Origin: Henriciella sp. AS95
GTDB taxonomy: Bacteria > Pseudomonadota > Alphaproteobacteria > Caulobacterales > Hyphomonadaceae
Reading direction: 5' to 3'
DNA: 64,000 nt
Assembly (NCBI RefSeq): GCF_038900055.1
Contig: NZ_JBBMQM010000001.1
Coordinates: 3,658,001-3,722,000 of the forward strand
The notes beneath the pieces were generated by a model. The model searched no databases, was not told where the DNA came from, and saw only the letters and a list, made by a program, of their open reading frames with translations. How positions within the stretch are numbered: position 1 is the first letter of the stretch; each line of letters starts with the position of its first letter. Positions 34,921 to 44,122 of this stretch are shown piece after piece. A program made the position numbers and the translations under genes.

Positions 34921-37900
34921 TTATCCGGCCTTTGCAACAGGTGACTTGCCGAGAATGCTGCTTGCCACTTCCTTGGGCACCACCAACCAGGTTTCAGACA
35001 GGGTCTGGTCCCAATTGTCGAGCAGCTTCGTCGCGCGCTTGGAGCCGGTGCGTTCGGCATGCATTTCGAGGATCACGCGATAGGACTCCACATGCTCTTC
35101 CGGCATGTCGGTGAGTGGGTACCAGTCGATCGAGTCCGGGTTTGCAACGCGGTCGAATTTCTTGTCCGGATCCCAGATCCAGGCCATGCCGCCGGTCATG
35201 CCAGCGCCGAAATTGTCGCCAACCGCCCCGAGGATCGCGACGCGGCCCCCGGTCATGTACTCGCAGCCATTCGCGCCGCAGCCTTCAACCACGGCTTCGG
35301 CGCCGGAGTTTCTGACCGCGAAACGCACGCCCGCCTGGCCCGCCGCATAGAGCCGACCGCTGGTCGCGCCATAGAGGCAGGTATTGCCGATAATGGTGTT
35401 CTCGGACGCCTCAAGCTGCGAATTGCGTTTCGGGCGCAGCTGGATCGTCGCGCCAGACAGGCCCTTGCCGACATAGTCATTGGCGTCGCCATGCACGTCG
35501 AGCAACAGCCCCTGGACCGAGAAGGCCCCCAGCGACTGCCCTGCGCTGCCGGTGAGGCGAATATTCAGACGGCCTTCCGGCAGGGCCCGCTCACCGAATT
35601 TGCGAACGATGGCAGAGGACGACCGCGCCCCGATGGAGCGCTGGACATTCTGGACGTCATATTCGAGCTGCATCTTCTCGCCGCGCGTGAAGAACGGTTC
35701 GCCATCGCGCAGGATCTGTGCGTCGAGCGTGTCGACGACTTCGGTGCGATGGGTGGGCCGGTAGACGACAGGCTTCATCGTCTCGACGCGGACCAGAAGC
35801 GGGTTGAGGTCAAGGTCATCGAGATGCGAGGCACCGCGGCTGACCTGGCTGAGCAGATCCGTGCGGCCGACCGCCTCATCGAGCGATGAGAGGCCGAGGC
35901 TGGCCAGGATGTGGCGCACGTCTTCAGCCAGGAAGGACATGAGGTTCACGACCTTCTCCGGCGAGCCGGTGAACTTCTTGCGCAGCGCCTCGTCCTGCAC
36001 ACAGACGCCGACCGGGCAGGTGTTGGAATGGCACTGGCGCACCATGATGCAGCCCATGGCCACGAGCGAGGCCGTGCCGATGCCGTATTCTTCGGCGCCG
36101 AGCATGGCCGCGATAACGATGTCGCGGCCTGTGCGCAGGCCCCCATCGGTGCGCAGGGTGACCTTGTCGCGCAGATTGTTGAGCGAGAGGACCTGATGGG
36201 CTTCGGCGAGACCCATTTCCCAGGGCAGACCCGCATATTTGATCGAGGTCTGAGGGCTTGCACCCGTGCCGCCGACGCCGCCAGCGATGAGGATCACGTC
36301 GGCCTTGGCCTTGGCGACCCCGGCGGCGACCGTACCGACGCCGGACTGGGCGACGAGCTTCACGCAGACGCGGCAGTCAGGGTTGATCTGCTTCAGGTCA
36401 TAGATGAGCTGGGCAAGGTCTTCGATGGAATAGATGTCATGGTGCGGCGGCGGTGAGATCAGCGTCACGCCGGGCGTTGCATGCCGGTTCTTGGCGATCA
36501 GCTCTGTGACCTTGAAGCCGGGCAGCTGACCACCCTCGCCGGGCTTTGCGCCCTGGGCGATCTTGATTTCGACCTCGCGGCACTCATTGAGGTATTCCGC
36601 CGTCACGCCGAAGCGGCCGGAAGCCACCTGCTTGACCGCAGAGTTCATATTGTCGCCATTCGGCAGAGGCCGATAGCGCTCACGAATTTCGCCGCCCTCG
36701 CCGGACACCGACTTTGCGCCGATGCGGTTCATGGCGACGTTCAGCGTGCCATGGGCTTCGGGGCTGAGCGCGCCGAGCGACATGCCGGGCGTGACGAAAC
36801 GCTTGCGGATTTCATTGACCGACTGGACCTGCTCCAGCGGGATGGGTGTCTGCTTCTGGCTTTTGAAGTCGATGAGGTCACGCAGCTGGATGGGCGGGCG
36901 CGAATTTACCGCCTCGACGTATTTCGCATAGAGCGAATAATCGCCGCGGTCGCAGGCCGACTGCAGCATATGGATGAGGTTGCCATCAAGGGCATGCGGC
37001 TCACCCGACGCGCGCAGGCGATAGAAACCGCCGACAGGAAGCGAGATGACATCCTCATCGAAAGCCGCCTCATGGCGCTCGACCGCATTGTCTTCCAGAC
37101 CGGCGAGGCCGATGCCGGAGATGCGGCTTGTCATGCCGGGGAAATAGTCAGCGACGAGCGCGCGCGACAGACCCAGCGCCTCGAAATTATAGCCGCCGCG
37201 ATAGGAGGAGATAACCGAGATGCCCATCTTGGACATGATCTTGAGCAGCCCCGCCTCGATCGCCTTCTTGTAGTTCTGGACATAATGGCTGAGCGGCTGG
37301 TCGCCGAGCAGGCCGCGATCATGGCGGTCGGCAATGGCTTCCTGCGCGAGATAGGCATTGACGCAGGTCGCGCCGACACCGACCAGTACAGCGAAATAGT
37401 GCGTGTCGAGGCATTCTGCTGAACGCACCGTAAGCGAGCAGAAGGTGCGCAGCCCTTGCGCGACGAGGTGCGAGTGCACCGCGCCCGTGGCGAGGATCAT
37501 CGGGATCGCGACGGTGTCAGGATCCTGGTTTTCATCGGTCAGGACGATGTGTTCACGCCCGGCGCGAACGGCCTCTTCAGCTTCAGACTGGATGCGAGCG
37601 AGCGCGTCCTTCAGGGCAGAGCCGTCACGCTGCACGGCGTCGAGTTTGAACGTACAATCGATCTGTTCGACGCCAGCCCCGAGCGTCTTCATGAGACGCT
37701 GATACATGCCGGTGGACAGGAACGGGCTTTCCAGCACGAACACGTTCTGCTGGGTCTCGTCTGTCGTCAGGATGTTGCCGAGGTTCTTGAAGCGCGTCTT
37801 CAGCGACATCACGCGGTCTTCGCGCAGCGGGTCGACGGGCGGGTTGGTCACCTGGCTGAAATTCTGGCGGAAGAAATGCGACAGCGGGCGGCATTCGCGC

Positions 37901-39447
37901 GAGAGAACGGCAACAGGTGTGTCGTCGCCCATGGAGCCGATCGCTTCTTTACCGTCCTCGGCCATTGGCGCGAGGATGAGCTCGGTCGTCTCCAGCGTGA
38001 AGCCGGCCACGGTCTGACGGCGCAGCAGCTTTTCCTTGTCGAACAGGCGCGGTTCTTCGCCCTTGATGATGTCGGTTTCGAGCTCTTTGACGTTTTTCAG
38101 CCACTTGTCATAGGGATGCTCGCTGGCGAGCTCGCCGATGATCTCGTCATGCTCGTAGAAGCGGCCTTCTTCGAGATTGGCTGCAATCATGCCGCCTGCG
38201 CGAACATGGCCGCGGCGGACAACATCATGGCCGGTGAGCGGGCACATGCCCGTTTCGGAGCCGACAGCGAGGACGCCGTCACTGGTCAGGGCATAGCGCA
38301 GCGGGCGAAGGCCATTGCGGTCAAGACCGGCAACAGCCCAGCGCCCGTCATAGGCACAGATCGCGGCGGGGCCGTCCCACGGCTCCATCACGGAGTTACA
38401 ATAGGCGTAGAGGGCTGCATGCTCATCAGGGATGATGGACGCCCGCTTGGACCAGGCTTCCGGGATGAGCAGCGCCTTGGTCATCGGCGCGGTGCGGCCG
38501 GCCTTGCAGAGAATTTCGAAGACAGCATCAAGCGCGCCTGAGTCCGACAGGCCCTTCGGCACGACGGGTTTGACGTCTTCGACATCATCGCCAAATGCGC
38601 CTGAGACCATCTTGATCTCGTGGCTCTTCATCCAGTTGAGGTTGCCGCGCAGCGTGTTGATCTCACCATTATGGGCAAGCATGCGGAAGGGTTGCGCCAG
38701 CTCCCAGCGCGGGAAAGTGTTGGTCGAATAGCGCTGGTGATAGATCGCGATCGGCGAGACGAAACGCTCATCCTTCAGGTCGAGATAGAAATTGTCGATG
38801 TCCTGCGCGAGGAACATGCCCTTGTAGATCAGCGATTTGTGGCTGAGCGAGCAGATATAGAAGCTTGGGATTCCGGCTTCGCGTGCCTTGCGCTCAATGC
38901 GGCGGCGGCAGAGGTAAAGCGCGCGCTCCAGCTCATCGACGGTGCGTTCGCGCGCATCGCGGAACATGACCTGTTCGATCTCGGGCCGCGTATCAGCAGC
39001 CTTCTGGCCGATCACCGAAATGTCGACGGGCGGCTGGCGCCAGCCATAGATATAAAAGCCGAAGTGAAGGATTTCGGTCTCGACGATGGCACGGGCAGCT
39101 TCCTGCGCGCCAAGGTCGGTGCGCGGCAGGAAGATCTGGCCGACGCAGATCGGGTCATCGGTCGGATTGTGACCGGTGCGCTGGGCCTGTTCGCGGAAGA
39201 AGTCCTGCGGGACTTCGATGCGGATACCGGCGCCGTCACCCGTCTTGCCGTCGGCATCCACAGCGCCGCGGTGCCAGACATTCTTCAGCGCCTTGATGCC
39301 CATCTCGACGATCTCGCGGCGCGGCTTGCCATCCAGCGCAGCAACGAGACCGACGCCGCAAGCGTCCTTCTCATGCTCAGGGTCATAGGCATGCGCGTCG
39401 ATCAGCTTCTGGCGCTCGAGGAGGTATTTTTCGATCGTGTCGGTCAT
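34921..39447 (-). CDS. gltB: Glutamate synthase (NADPH) large subunit
   Basis: 1508-aa large chain of GOGAT, making two glutamates from glutamine and 2-oxoglutarate. The N-terminal Ntn amidotransferase has the catalytic cysteine at Cys30 (KDACGVGLVAAL), so a 29-residue propeptide is removed. A central domain (about 430-780), the FMN-binding synthase domain with the Fe-S cysteines in VRQCHSNTCPVGVC (about 1145-1160), and the C-terminal beta-helix (GXXGXXXG repeats, about 1250-1480) follow. It is translated after gltD with 25 bases between them. Confidence 0.97.
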   Translation of the reverse strand: MTDTIEKYLLERQKLIDAHAYDPEHEKDACGVGLVAALDGKPRREIVEMGIKALKNVWHRGAVDADGKTGDGAGIRIEVPQDFFREQAQRTGHNPTDDPICVGQIFLPRTDLGAQEAARAIVETEILHFGFYIYGWRQPPVDISVIGQKAADTRPEIEQVMFRDARERTVDELERALYLCRRRIERKAREAGIPSFYICSLSHKSLIYKGMFLAQDIDNFYLDLKDERFVSPIAIYHQRYSTNTFPRWELAQPFRMLAHNGEINTLRGNLNWMKSHEIKMVSGAFGDDVEDVKPVVPKGLSDSGALDAVFEILCKAGRTAPMTKALLIPEAWSKRASIIPDEHAALYAYCNSVMEPWDGPAAICAYDGRWAVAGLDRNGLRPLRYALTSDGVLAVGSETGMCPLTGHDVVRRGHVRAGGMIAANLEEGRFYEHDEIIGELASEHPYDKWLKNVKELETDIIKGEEPRLFDKEKLLRRQTVAGFTLETTELILAPMAEDGKEAIGSMGDDTPVAVLSRECRPLSHFFRQNFSQVTNPPVDPLREDRVMSLKTRFKNLGNILTTDETQQNVFVLESPFLSTGMYQRLMKTLGAGVEQIDCTFKLDAVQRDGSALKDALARIQSEAEEAVRAGREHIVLTDENQDPDTVAIPMILATGAVHSHLVAQGLRTFCSLTVRSAECLDTHYFAVLVGVGATCVNAYLAQEAIADRHDRGLLGDQPLSHYVQNYKKAIEAGLLKIMSKMGISVISSYRGGYNFEALGLSRALVADYFPGMTSRISGIGLAGLEDNAVERHEAAFDEDVISLPVGGFYRLRASGEPHALDGNLIHMLQSACDRGDYSLYAKYVEAVNSRPPIQLRDLIDFKSQKQTPIPLEQVQSVNEIRKRFVTPGMSLGALSPEAHGTLNVAMNRIGAKSVSGEGGEIRERYRPLPNGDNMNSAVKQVASGRFGVTAEYLNECREVEIKIAQGAKPGEGGQLPGFKVTELIAKNRHATPGVTLISPPPHHDIYSIEDLAQLIYDLKQINPDCRVCVKLVAQSGVGTVAAGVAKAKADVILIAGGVGGTGASPQTSIKYAGLPWEMGLAEAHQVLSLNNLRDKVTLRTDGGLRTGRDIVIAAMLGAEEYGIGTASLVAMGCIMVRQCHSNTCPVGVCVQDEALRKKFTGSPEKVVNLMSFLAEDVRHILASLGLSSLDEAVGRTDLLSQVSRGASHLDDLDLNPLLVRVETMKPVVYRPTHRTEVVDTLDAQILRDGEPFFTRGEKMQLEYDVQNVQRSIGARSSSAIVRKFGERALPEGRLNIRLTGSAGQSLGAFSVQGLLLDVHGDANDYVGKGLSGATIQLRPKRNSQLEASENTIIGNTCLYGATSGRLYAAGQAGVRFAVRNSGAEAVVEGCGANGCEYMTGGRVAILGAVGDNFGAGMTGGMAWIWDPDKKFDRVANPDSIDWYPLTDMPEEHVESYRVILEMHAERTGSKRATKLLDNWDQTLSETWLVVPKEVASSILGKSPVAKAG

Positions 39448-39472
39448 CTAACTCATCCCTTCGGGAGAAAAC

Positions 39473-40927
39473 TTATTCAGCGGCGACTTTGGCCGCAGCC
39501 ATGTCGCGGTCCATCTGGCGCATGCGCTTGTGCATCTGTTCGGCAGCATCGCGGCCATCCTTGATCGCCCAGACAACGAGCGATGCACCGCGCACGATGT
39601 CGCCCGCCGCGTAAACATTCGGAATGCTCGTTTCGAGCGTCGCGAAATCGACCTTGATGGCGCCCCAGCGATTGACGGTCAGCGCGCGCTCATCAAACAG
39701 TTCCGGCAGGTCCTCAGGGTCAAAGCCAAGCGCCTTGATCACCATGTCGGCCTTGATGTCGAAGGTCTCGCCTGTCTTTTCCGGCGATTGACGGCCTGAC
39801 GGGTCGGGCGCGCCGAGTTTCATGCGGGCGGCGCGGACGGCTTTCAGCTTGCCGGCCTTGGTGTCGAGAATGGCTTCCGGCGCGGCGAGCCATTCGAAGA
39901 TCACGCCTTCTTCCTCCGCATTGGCAACTTCGCGCTGTGAGCCCGGCATGTTGGCGCGGTCGCGGCGATAAAGGCAGCGCACCGATTTTGCGCCCTGGCG
40001 GACGGCCGTGCGAACACAGTCCATCGCGGTATCCCCGCCGCCGATAACCACGACATTCTTGCCGCTGGCATCGTGCGTGCCGTCATCAAAGCTCGGCACT
40101 TCGTCACCCAGGCCCTTGCGGTTCGACGTGGTGAGGAAATCCAGGGCGGCGTGAACGCTTTCATGGCCAGAGCCTGGCACCATCAGATCGCGCGCCTTGT
40201 AAACACCGGTAGCGATAAGCAGGGTGTCATGCTTGTCGCGCAGGTCTGACAGTTTCAGCTTGTCACCGATCGAGGTGTTGAACTTGAACTTCACGCCGCT
40301 GTCTTCCAGGCGCTTGATGCGCCGCTCGACGATGTATTTTTCAAGCTTGAAGCCGGGAATGCCGTAGATGAGCAGGCCGCCGCCGCGATCATAGCGATCA
40401 TAGACGGTGACCTTGTAGCCCTTGCGGCGAAGCTGTTCGGCAGCGGCGAGACCGCCCGGGCCGGCGCCGATGATGCCAGCAGACTGCTTGCGTTCTTTCG
40501 GCGGCTTGATTGGCGTGACCCAGCCTTCTTCCCAGGCATTGTCGGTGATGAAACGTTCAATCGACCCGATCGTCACCGTGCCGTGGCCGGACTGTTCGAT
40601 CGTGCAGATGCCTTCGCAGAGGCGATCCTGCGGGCAGATGCGACCGCAGATTTCGGGCATGTTATTGGTTGCGGAGCTGACCTGATACGCCTCTTCGAGC
40701 CGGTTCTCCGACACAAGCTTCAGCCAGTCGGGAATATTGTTGGTCAGCGGACAGCCCTGCTGGCAGAACGGAACACCGCACTGTGAGCAGCGAGAGGCCT
40801 GCGCTTCAGCAGCCTCGGTGGCATAGTCGGCATAAATCTCGTCAAAATCCTTGGCGCGCTTTTTTGCATCGCGCTTGTCCGGCATGGAGCGATCCAGCTC
40901 TGTAAATTTCAACATGCGACTGGCCAT
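39473..40927 (-). CDS. gltD: Glutamate synthase (NADPH) small subunit
   Basis: 484-aa FAD/NADPH subunit that feeds electrons to GltB. N-terminal Fe-S cysteines CSQCGVPFCQQGCPLTNNIP (about 47-66) and a second set CGRICPQDRLCEGIC are visible, then FAD-binding IIGAGPGGLAAAEQL (about 150-164) and NADPH-binding VVIGGGDTAMDCVR. The operon order is gltD first, then gltB. The leader carries a long inverted repeat ending ten bases before the ATG, with a GAGGA ribosome site between them. Confidence 0.96.
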   Translation of the reverse strand: MASRMLKFTELDRSMPDKRDAKKRAKDFDEIYADYATEAAEAQASRCSQCGVPFCQQGCPLTNNIPDWLKLVSENRLEEAYQVSSATNNMPEICGRICPQDRLCEGICTIEQSGHGTVTIGSIERFITDNAWEEGWVTPIKPPKERKQSAGIIGAGPGGLAAAEQLRRKGYKVTVYDRYDRGGGLLIYGIPGFKLEKYIVERRIKRLEDSGVKFKFNTSIGDKLKLSDLRDKHDTLLIATGVYKARDLMVPGSGHESVHAALDFLTTSNRKGLGDEVPSFDDGTHDASGKNVVVIGGGDTAMDCVRTAVRQGAKSVRCLYRRDRANMPGSQREVANAEEEGVIFEWLAAPEAILDTKAGKLKAVRAARMKLGAPDPSGRQSPEKTGETFDIKADMVIKALGFDPEDLPELFDERALTVNRWGAIKVDFATLETSIPNVYAAGDIVRGASLVVWAIKDGRDAAEQMHKRMRQMDRDMAAAKVAAE

Positions 40928-40936
40928 AGGGGTCCT

Positions 40937-41000
40937 CAGGGAGCAATTTTGTGTCGTTTTATCCGCTGATCAGAAGGGCGCAAGCAAAATTGCTCCCCTG
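40937..41000 (-). promoter_or_regulatory. Long inverted repeat in the gltD leader
   Basis: Arms at 40937-40951 (CAGGGAGCAATTTTG) and 40985-41000 (CAAAATTGCTCCCCTG) are complementary over 15 pairs with a single one-base bulge, around a 33-base loop. The right arm contains the small palindrome AGCAA-N2-TTGCT, and the left arm an imperfect copy. The element ends next to the gltD ribosome site, so it could form a stem in the mRNA or be a pair of operator sites (Lrp/AsnC-like spacing). Confidence 0.6.
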
Positions 41001-41166
41001 AATATCGAAATGATATATATTTTTAGCAGATTTTTGCTTTTTAGCTTAACGCCGCGGCCAAATCAAGCCACTTGAATATCATTTCAATACATATTGTGCT
41101 GGATGTATTGTTAAAGAATCCATGCCAGAGAGAAAAAAGCAATCTCGTTAAAGGCCCACTCAGCCT

Positions 41167-42021
41167 ATGTCCCTTATACAGCTTCTGCTCATCGCCGCCA
41201 TCCAGGGCATTACCGAGTGGCTTCCGATTTCATCATCTGCTCACGTGCTGCTCCTGTCAGATACGTTTGGCGCGGATGGCCGCGACGAGCTGCTGCTGAA
41301 CGCCGTATCCAATCTCGGCACGCTCGCGGCAATGCTGGTCTATTTCCGCAAGGATGTGGCGAGCGCGATTGTGGGCGGGTTTGAACTGGCGGCCGCGCCG
41401 GTGACGAAACAGCGGCTCTCGCCCGGAGCGCGGCTTGCCGCCTGCGTGATCATCGCGACACCGATCGCGCTTGTCGCAGCGCTGCTCTATGAGGGCTTCC
41501 TACCCGAGAGCGCGCAAAATGCCCTGCGCAGTATTCCAACCGTGGCCGGCGCGACCATTGTTTTCGGCCTGCTGCTCTGGTGGGCAGACGTGAAGGGGCC
41601 GCGCACGCGCAAGGAAGAAGACATGACCTTCCTGCATGCGCTGATGATTGGCGCGACGCAGGCTGTGGCTGCGATTATTCCGGGAACCAGCCGCTCCGGT
41701 ATCACCATGACGGCTGCCCGTGCACTCGGCTATGAGCGCACCGAAGCGGCGCGGTTCTCCATGTTGATCGGCGCGCCCATCCTGGCCGCGGCAGGCCTCT
41801 ACGGGGCCTATGGCCTTGCGACGGCCGATCCCGACTCCGGTGCGCTGCTCTCTTTCTCCGATGGGATGGTCGTGGCGGCCGTTGCGTTCATCACGGGTCT
41901 TGCCTCGATCTGGGGGCTTATGGCGCTGCTGAAGAAGATGAGCTTCCTGCCCTTCGTGATCTACCGCGTCGCCCTCGGCATCCTGCTGTTCGCGATGATG
42001 CCCTACATGGCCACAACTTAA
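41167..42021 (+). CDS. uppP: Undecaprenyl-diphosphate phosphatase (UppP/BacA)
   Basis: 284-aa inner-membrane phosphatase that regenerates undecaprenyl phosphate for peptidoglycan synthesis. Both family motifs are present: QGITEWLPISSSAH (about 14-27, with the catalytic Glu and His) and PGTSRSGITMTAAR (about 174-187, with the catalytic Arg). About eight membrane helices are visible. Length is slightly above the E. coli enzyme. The 240 bases upstream are AT-rich and contain the gltD leader on the opposite strand. Confidence 0.95.
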   Translation: MSLIQLLLIAAIQGITEWLPISSSAHVLLLSDTFGADGRDELLLNAVSNLGTLAAMLVYFRKDVASAIVGGFELAAAPVTKQRLSPGARLAACVIIATPIALVAALLYEGFLPESAQNALRSIPTVAGATIVFGLLLWWADVKGPRTRKEEDMTFLHALMIGATQAVAAIIPGTSRSGITMTAARALGYERTEAARFSMLIGAPILAAAGLYGAYGLATADPDSGALLSFSDGMVVAAVAFITGLASIWGLMALLKKMSFLPFVIYRVALGILLFAMMPYMATT

Positions 42022-42089
42022 TTTTCACGCCGGAACAAGCCCGCGCGCCTGTCCGTTTTGGAACCACTCCAGAATGGAAGGATAATACA

Positions 42090-42650
42090 ATGAAAAAGAC
42101 ACTTCTTGCGGGCGTTGCCCTCGCCCTCCCGCTCAGCTTCGCTGCCTGCTCGTCAGCCGGCCTCACGCCATCCGAGCAAGCCGTTGCTGAAGCCAATGTC
42201 GAGATGTCCGAGACGGTGCAGAAGGAAGTTGCCGAGCTCAACAAGCTGACCAGCATCTATATCGACGCAGCTGCGCTTTATAAGCAGGCCGCCGACATCC
42301 CCGACGATACGAAATCGCTGAAGCCGGCGCTGCTGGAGCTCGCCAAGGAAAAGAACATGCAGCGTGACCTGCTTCAGGACCGCGTGCTCGAAATGGGCGG
42401 CAAACCGGCTGAGCATGGCGAGGCCCTCGGCACGGTCCATCGCGGTTTCACCAGCCTGCGCACGATCATCGACAATGACACCGAAGTCGCCATGGAAGAA
42501 GTCCTGCGCGGCGAGCGTTACATCCTCGACGAGCTGAACAAGGCCATGCCGAATACGGTAACGCCAGAGACCAAGCAGCTGCTCGCCAGCCTGCGCACAG
42601 ACGCTGAGGCCGAAATCTCGCGCCTCGAGCAGATCGACGAGACGATCTGA
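42090..42650 (+). CDS. PA2169-type four-helix-bundle lipoprotein
   Basis: 186 aa with a lipoprotein signal ending SFAAC (Cys20). The mature part is a ferritin-like four-helix bundle of the PA2169/DUF2383 type: VAELNKLTSIYIDAAALYKQAAD (about 50-72), then QRDLLQDRVLEMGGKP and GTVHRGFTSLRTII (about 114-127). The family is stress-associated without a known activity. A strong terminator follows, so it ends its transcript. Confidence 0.82.
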   Translation: MKKTLLAGVALALPLSFAACSSAGLTPSEQAVAEANVEMSETVQKEVAELNKLTSIYIDAAALYKQAADIPDDTKSLKPALLELAKEKNMQRDLLQDRVLEMGGKPAEHGEALGTVHRGFTSLRTIIDNDTEVAMEEVLRGERYILDELNKAMPNTVTPETKQLLASLRTDAEAEISRLEQIDETI

Positions 42651-42673
42651 TCTGTCTTACCCCAAGAAGAGAA

Positions 42674-42701
42674 AGCCCGCCTTCACCGGCGGGCTTTTTT
42701 T
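42674..42701 (+). terminator. Intrinsic terminator after the four-helix lipoprotein gene
   Basis: AGCCCGCC and GGCGGGCT form a perfect eight-base stem with a six-base loop, followed by TTTTTTT, starting 24 bases after the stop. Confidence 0.92.
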
Positions 42702-42868
42702 CATAGCGCTCAAGACGACGCGCGCAGCAGGCAAACAACCCCCTCCGCACGCCGCTCCTTCCGCTTCATGCGTCCCTACGCCTGCGGAAAGCTCTGTTTC
42801 ATGAACTTTAAGACAGGAATTCCAGCGGGAAGCGGTTCAGATTGTGATGATTTGTGGGCAGGGCGGCC

Positions 42869-43873
42869 TCAGGCTTCGCTTTTCTGGTGGAACTCACCAT
42901 AGGGGCGATAGCGCCAGAGATAGGAGGGCGCGATGGATTCAACGCTCTCATTGTCCGTGACGCCAAGATCCTTCAGGGTCAGAGCGTCATCGGCGACGAC
43001 ATTGTCGCTCTTCAGCATATCGACCTGATCGCCCGTAATCGGCGGCGGGCCGAGAACCGTGTGAAGCGGCAGGAACGGAATGCGCCAGAGGGCACCGAAG
43101 GCGAGGCCCATCGGCTTGGCGATGAAGAAAGGCAGCGGCAGCGCATAGCGCTTGCGATCGGTGATTTCGCCGATGATCTTGTAGATCTCGTTGAAGGTGT
43201 AGACCCGCGGCCCGCCAAGTTCGAAGGTCTTGCCTTCGACATCGTCGCGCGTCACGGCCGCTGCGATCGCGTCAGCGACGTCACCCGCATAGACCGGCTG
43301 AAGTTTCGTCTTGCCGCCGCCAATGGCAGGCAGGAAAGGCGCAACGGTCGAGATCGGATGCGACGCCATACTGGCAAACTTGTTGAAGAAGTCATCTTCC
43401 GGGCCAAACACAATGGATGGGCGCAGGATGACCGCGGCCGGAAATGCCTCGCGAACACCGTCTTCGGCTTCAGCCTTGGTGCGCGCATAGTCAGATGGCG
43501 AGTCAGTGTCTGCGCCGATGGCCGAAATCTGGACGAGGCGTTTCACGCCGGCTGCGGCGGCGGCCTCGGCAACGTTGATCGCGCCTTCGCGCTGGGCCGC
43601 TTCGAAGTTCTGCTTGCCTTTTTCGTAGAGAATACCGACGAGGTTCACGACCGCGTCTGCGCCATCGATGGCCCGCTCTACGGACATGCGGTTGCGGATA
43701 TTGGCCTGGACAAGATCGACCCATCCCGGAGGCCCGGCAAGCCGGACATCACCGGCAAGGTGCGGGCGGCGCACGGCGACGCGAACGCGCCATCCGGCTT
43801 CGACCAGTGTGCGGGCAGCGTAGCGGCCAATGAAGCCTGAGCCACCAAATAGAGTTACGAGACCTTTGGCCAT
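42869..43873 (-). CDS. NDUFA9-like NAD(P)-binding protein (atypical SDR)
   Basis: 334 aa from the ATG at 43873; a GTG 30 bases upstream would add ten residues. Rossmann nucleotide motif LFGGSGFIGRYAARTL (about 7-22) and the block VNLVGILYEKG (about 75-85) mark the complex I NDUFA9 / atypical-5 SDR family; the family lacks the usual Tyr-x-x-x-Lys activity or uses it weakly. Alphaproteobacterial members are thought to be related to the mitochondrial complex I accessory subunit. No nuo genes are in the window. Confidence 0.86.
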   Translation of the reverse strand: MAKGLVTLFGGSGFIGRYAARTLVEAGWRVRVAVRRPHLAGDVRLAGPPGWVDLVQANIRNRMSVERAIDGADAVVNLVGILYEKGKQNFEAAQREGAINVAEAAAAAGVKRLVQISAIGADTDSPSDYARTKAEAEDGVREAFPAAVILRPSIVFGPEDDFFNKFASMASHPISTVAPFLPAIGGGKTKLQPVYAGDVADAIAAAVTRDDVEGKTFELGGPRVYTFNEIYKIIGEITDRKRYALPLPFFIAKPMGLAFGALWRIPFLPLHTVLGPPPITGDQVDMLKSDNVVADDALTLKDLGVTDNESVESIAPSYLWRYRPYGEFHQKSEA

Positions 43874-44005
43874 GTCGTGGTGATCCCTTGAATTGAAGGT
43901 CACTGATTCTGGTTGCGGGTTTCACCATGCTTACGGGCAATTGTCCATGCGGCGAATGGTGTGACGTACATCCAGAACAGGGCTGTCATACCCTTCGGAG
44001 GTTTT

Positions 44006-44020
44006 TTAATGCACGTGTAA
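44006..44020. promoter_or_regulatory. Near-match CtrA-type box upstream of the diguanylate cyclase
   Basis: TTAA-TGCACGT-GTAA matches TTAA-N7-TTAA in seven of eight positions, about 103 bases before the start codon of the GGDEF gene. It is suggestive only. Confidence 0.3.
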
Positions 44021-44122
44021 CAAAAAATTCCGGTTTTGGACCCGATTTCTCGTCATTCTTAACCAAATAGCCAGCTTCACCCGTCATCTTGGCGCGATTG
44101 GAAGTTTGGGGGCCTGGCAACG

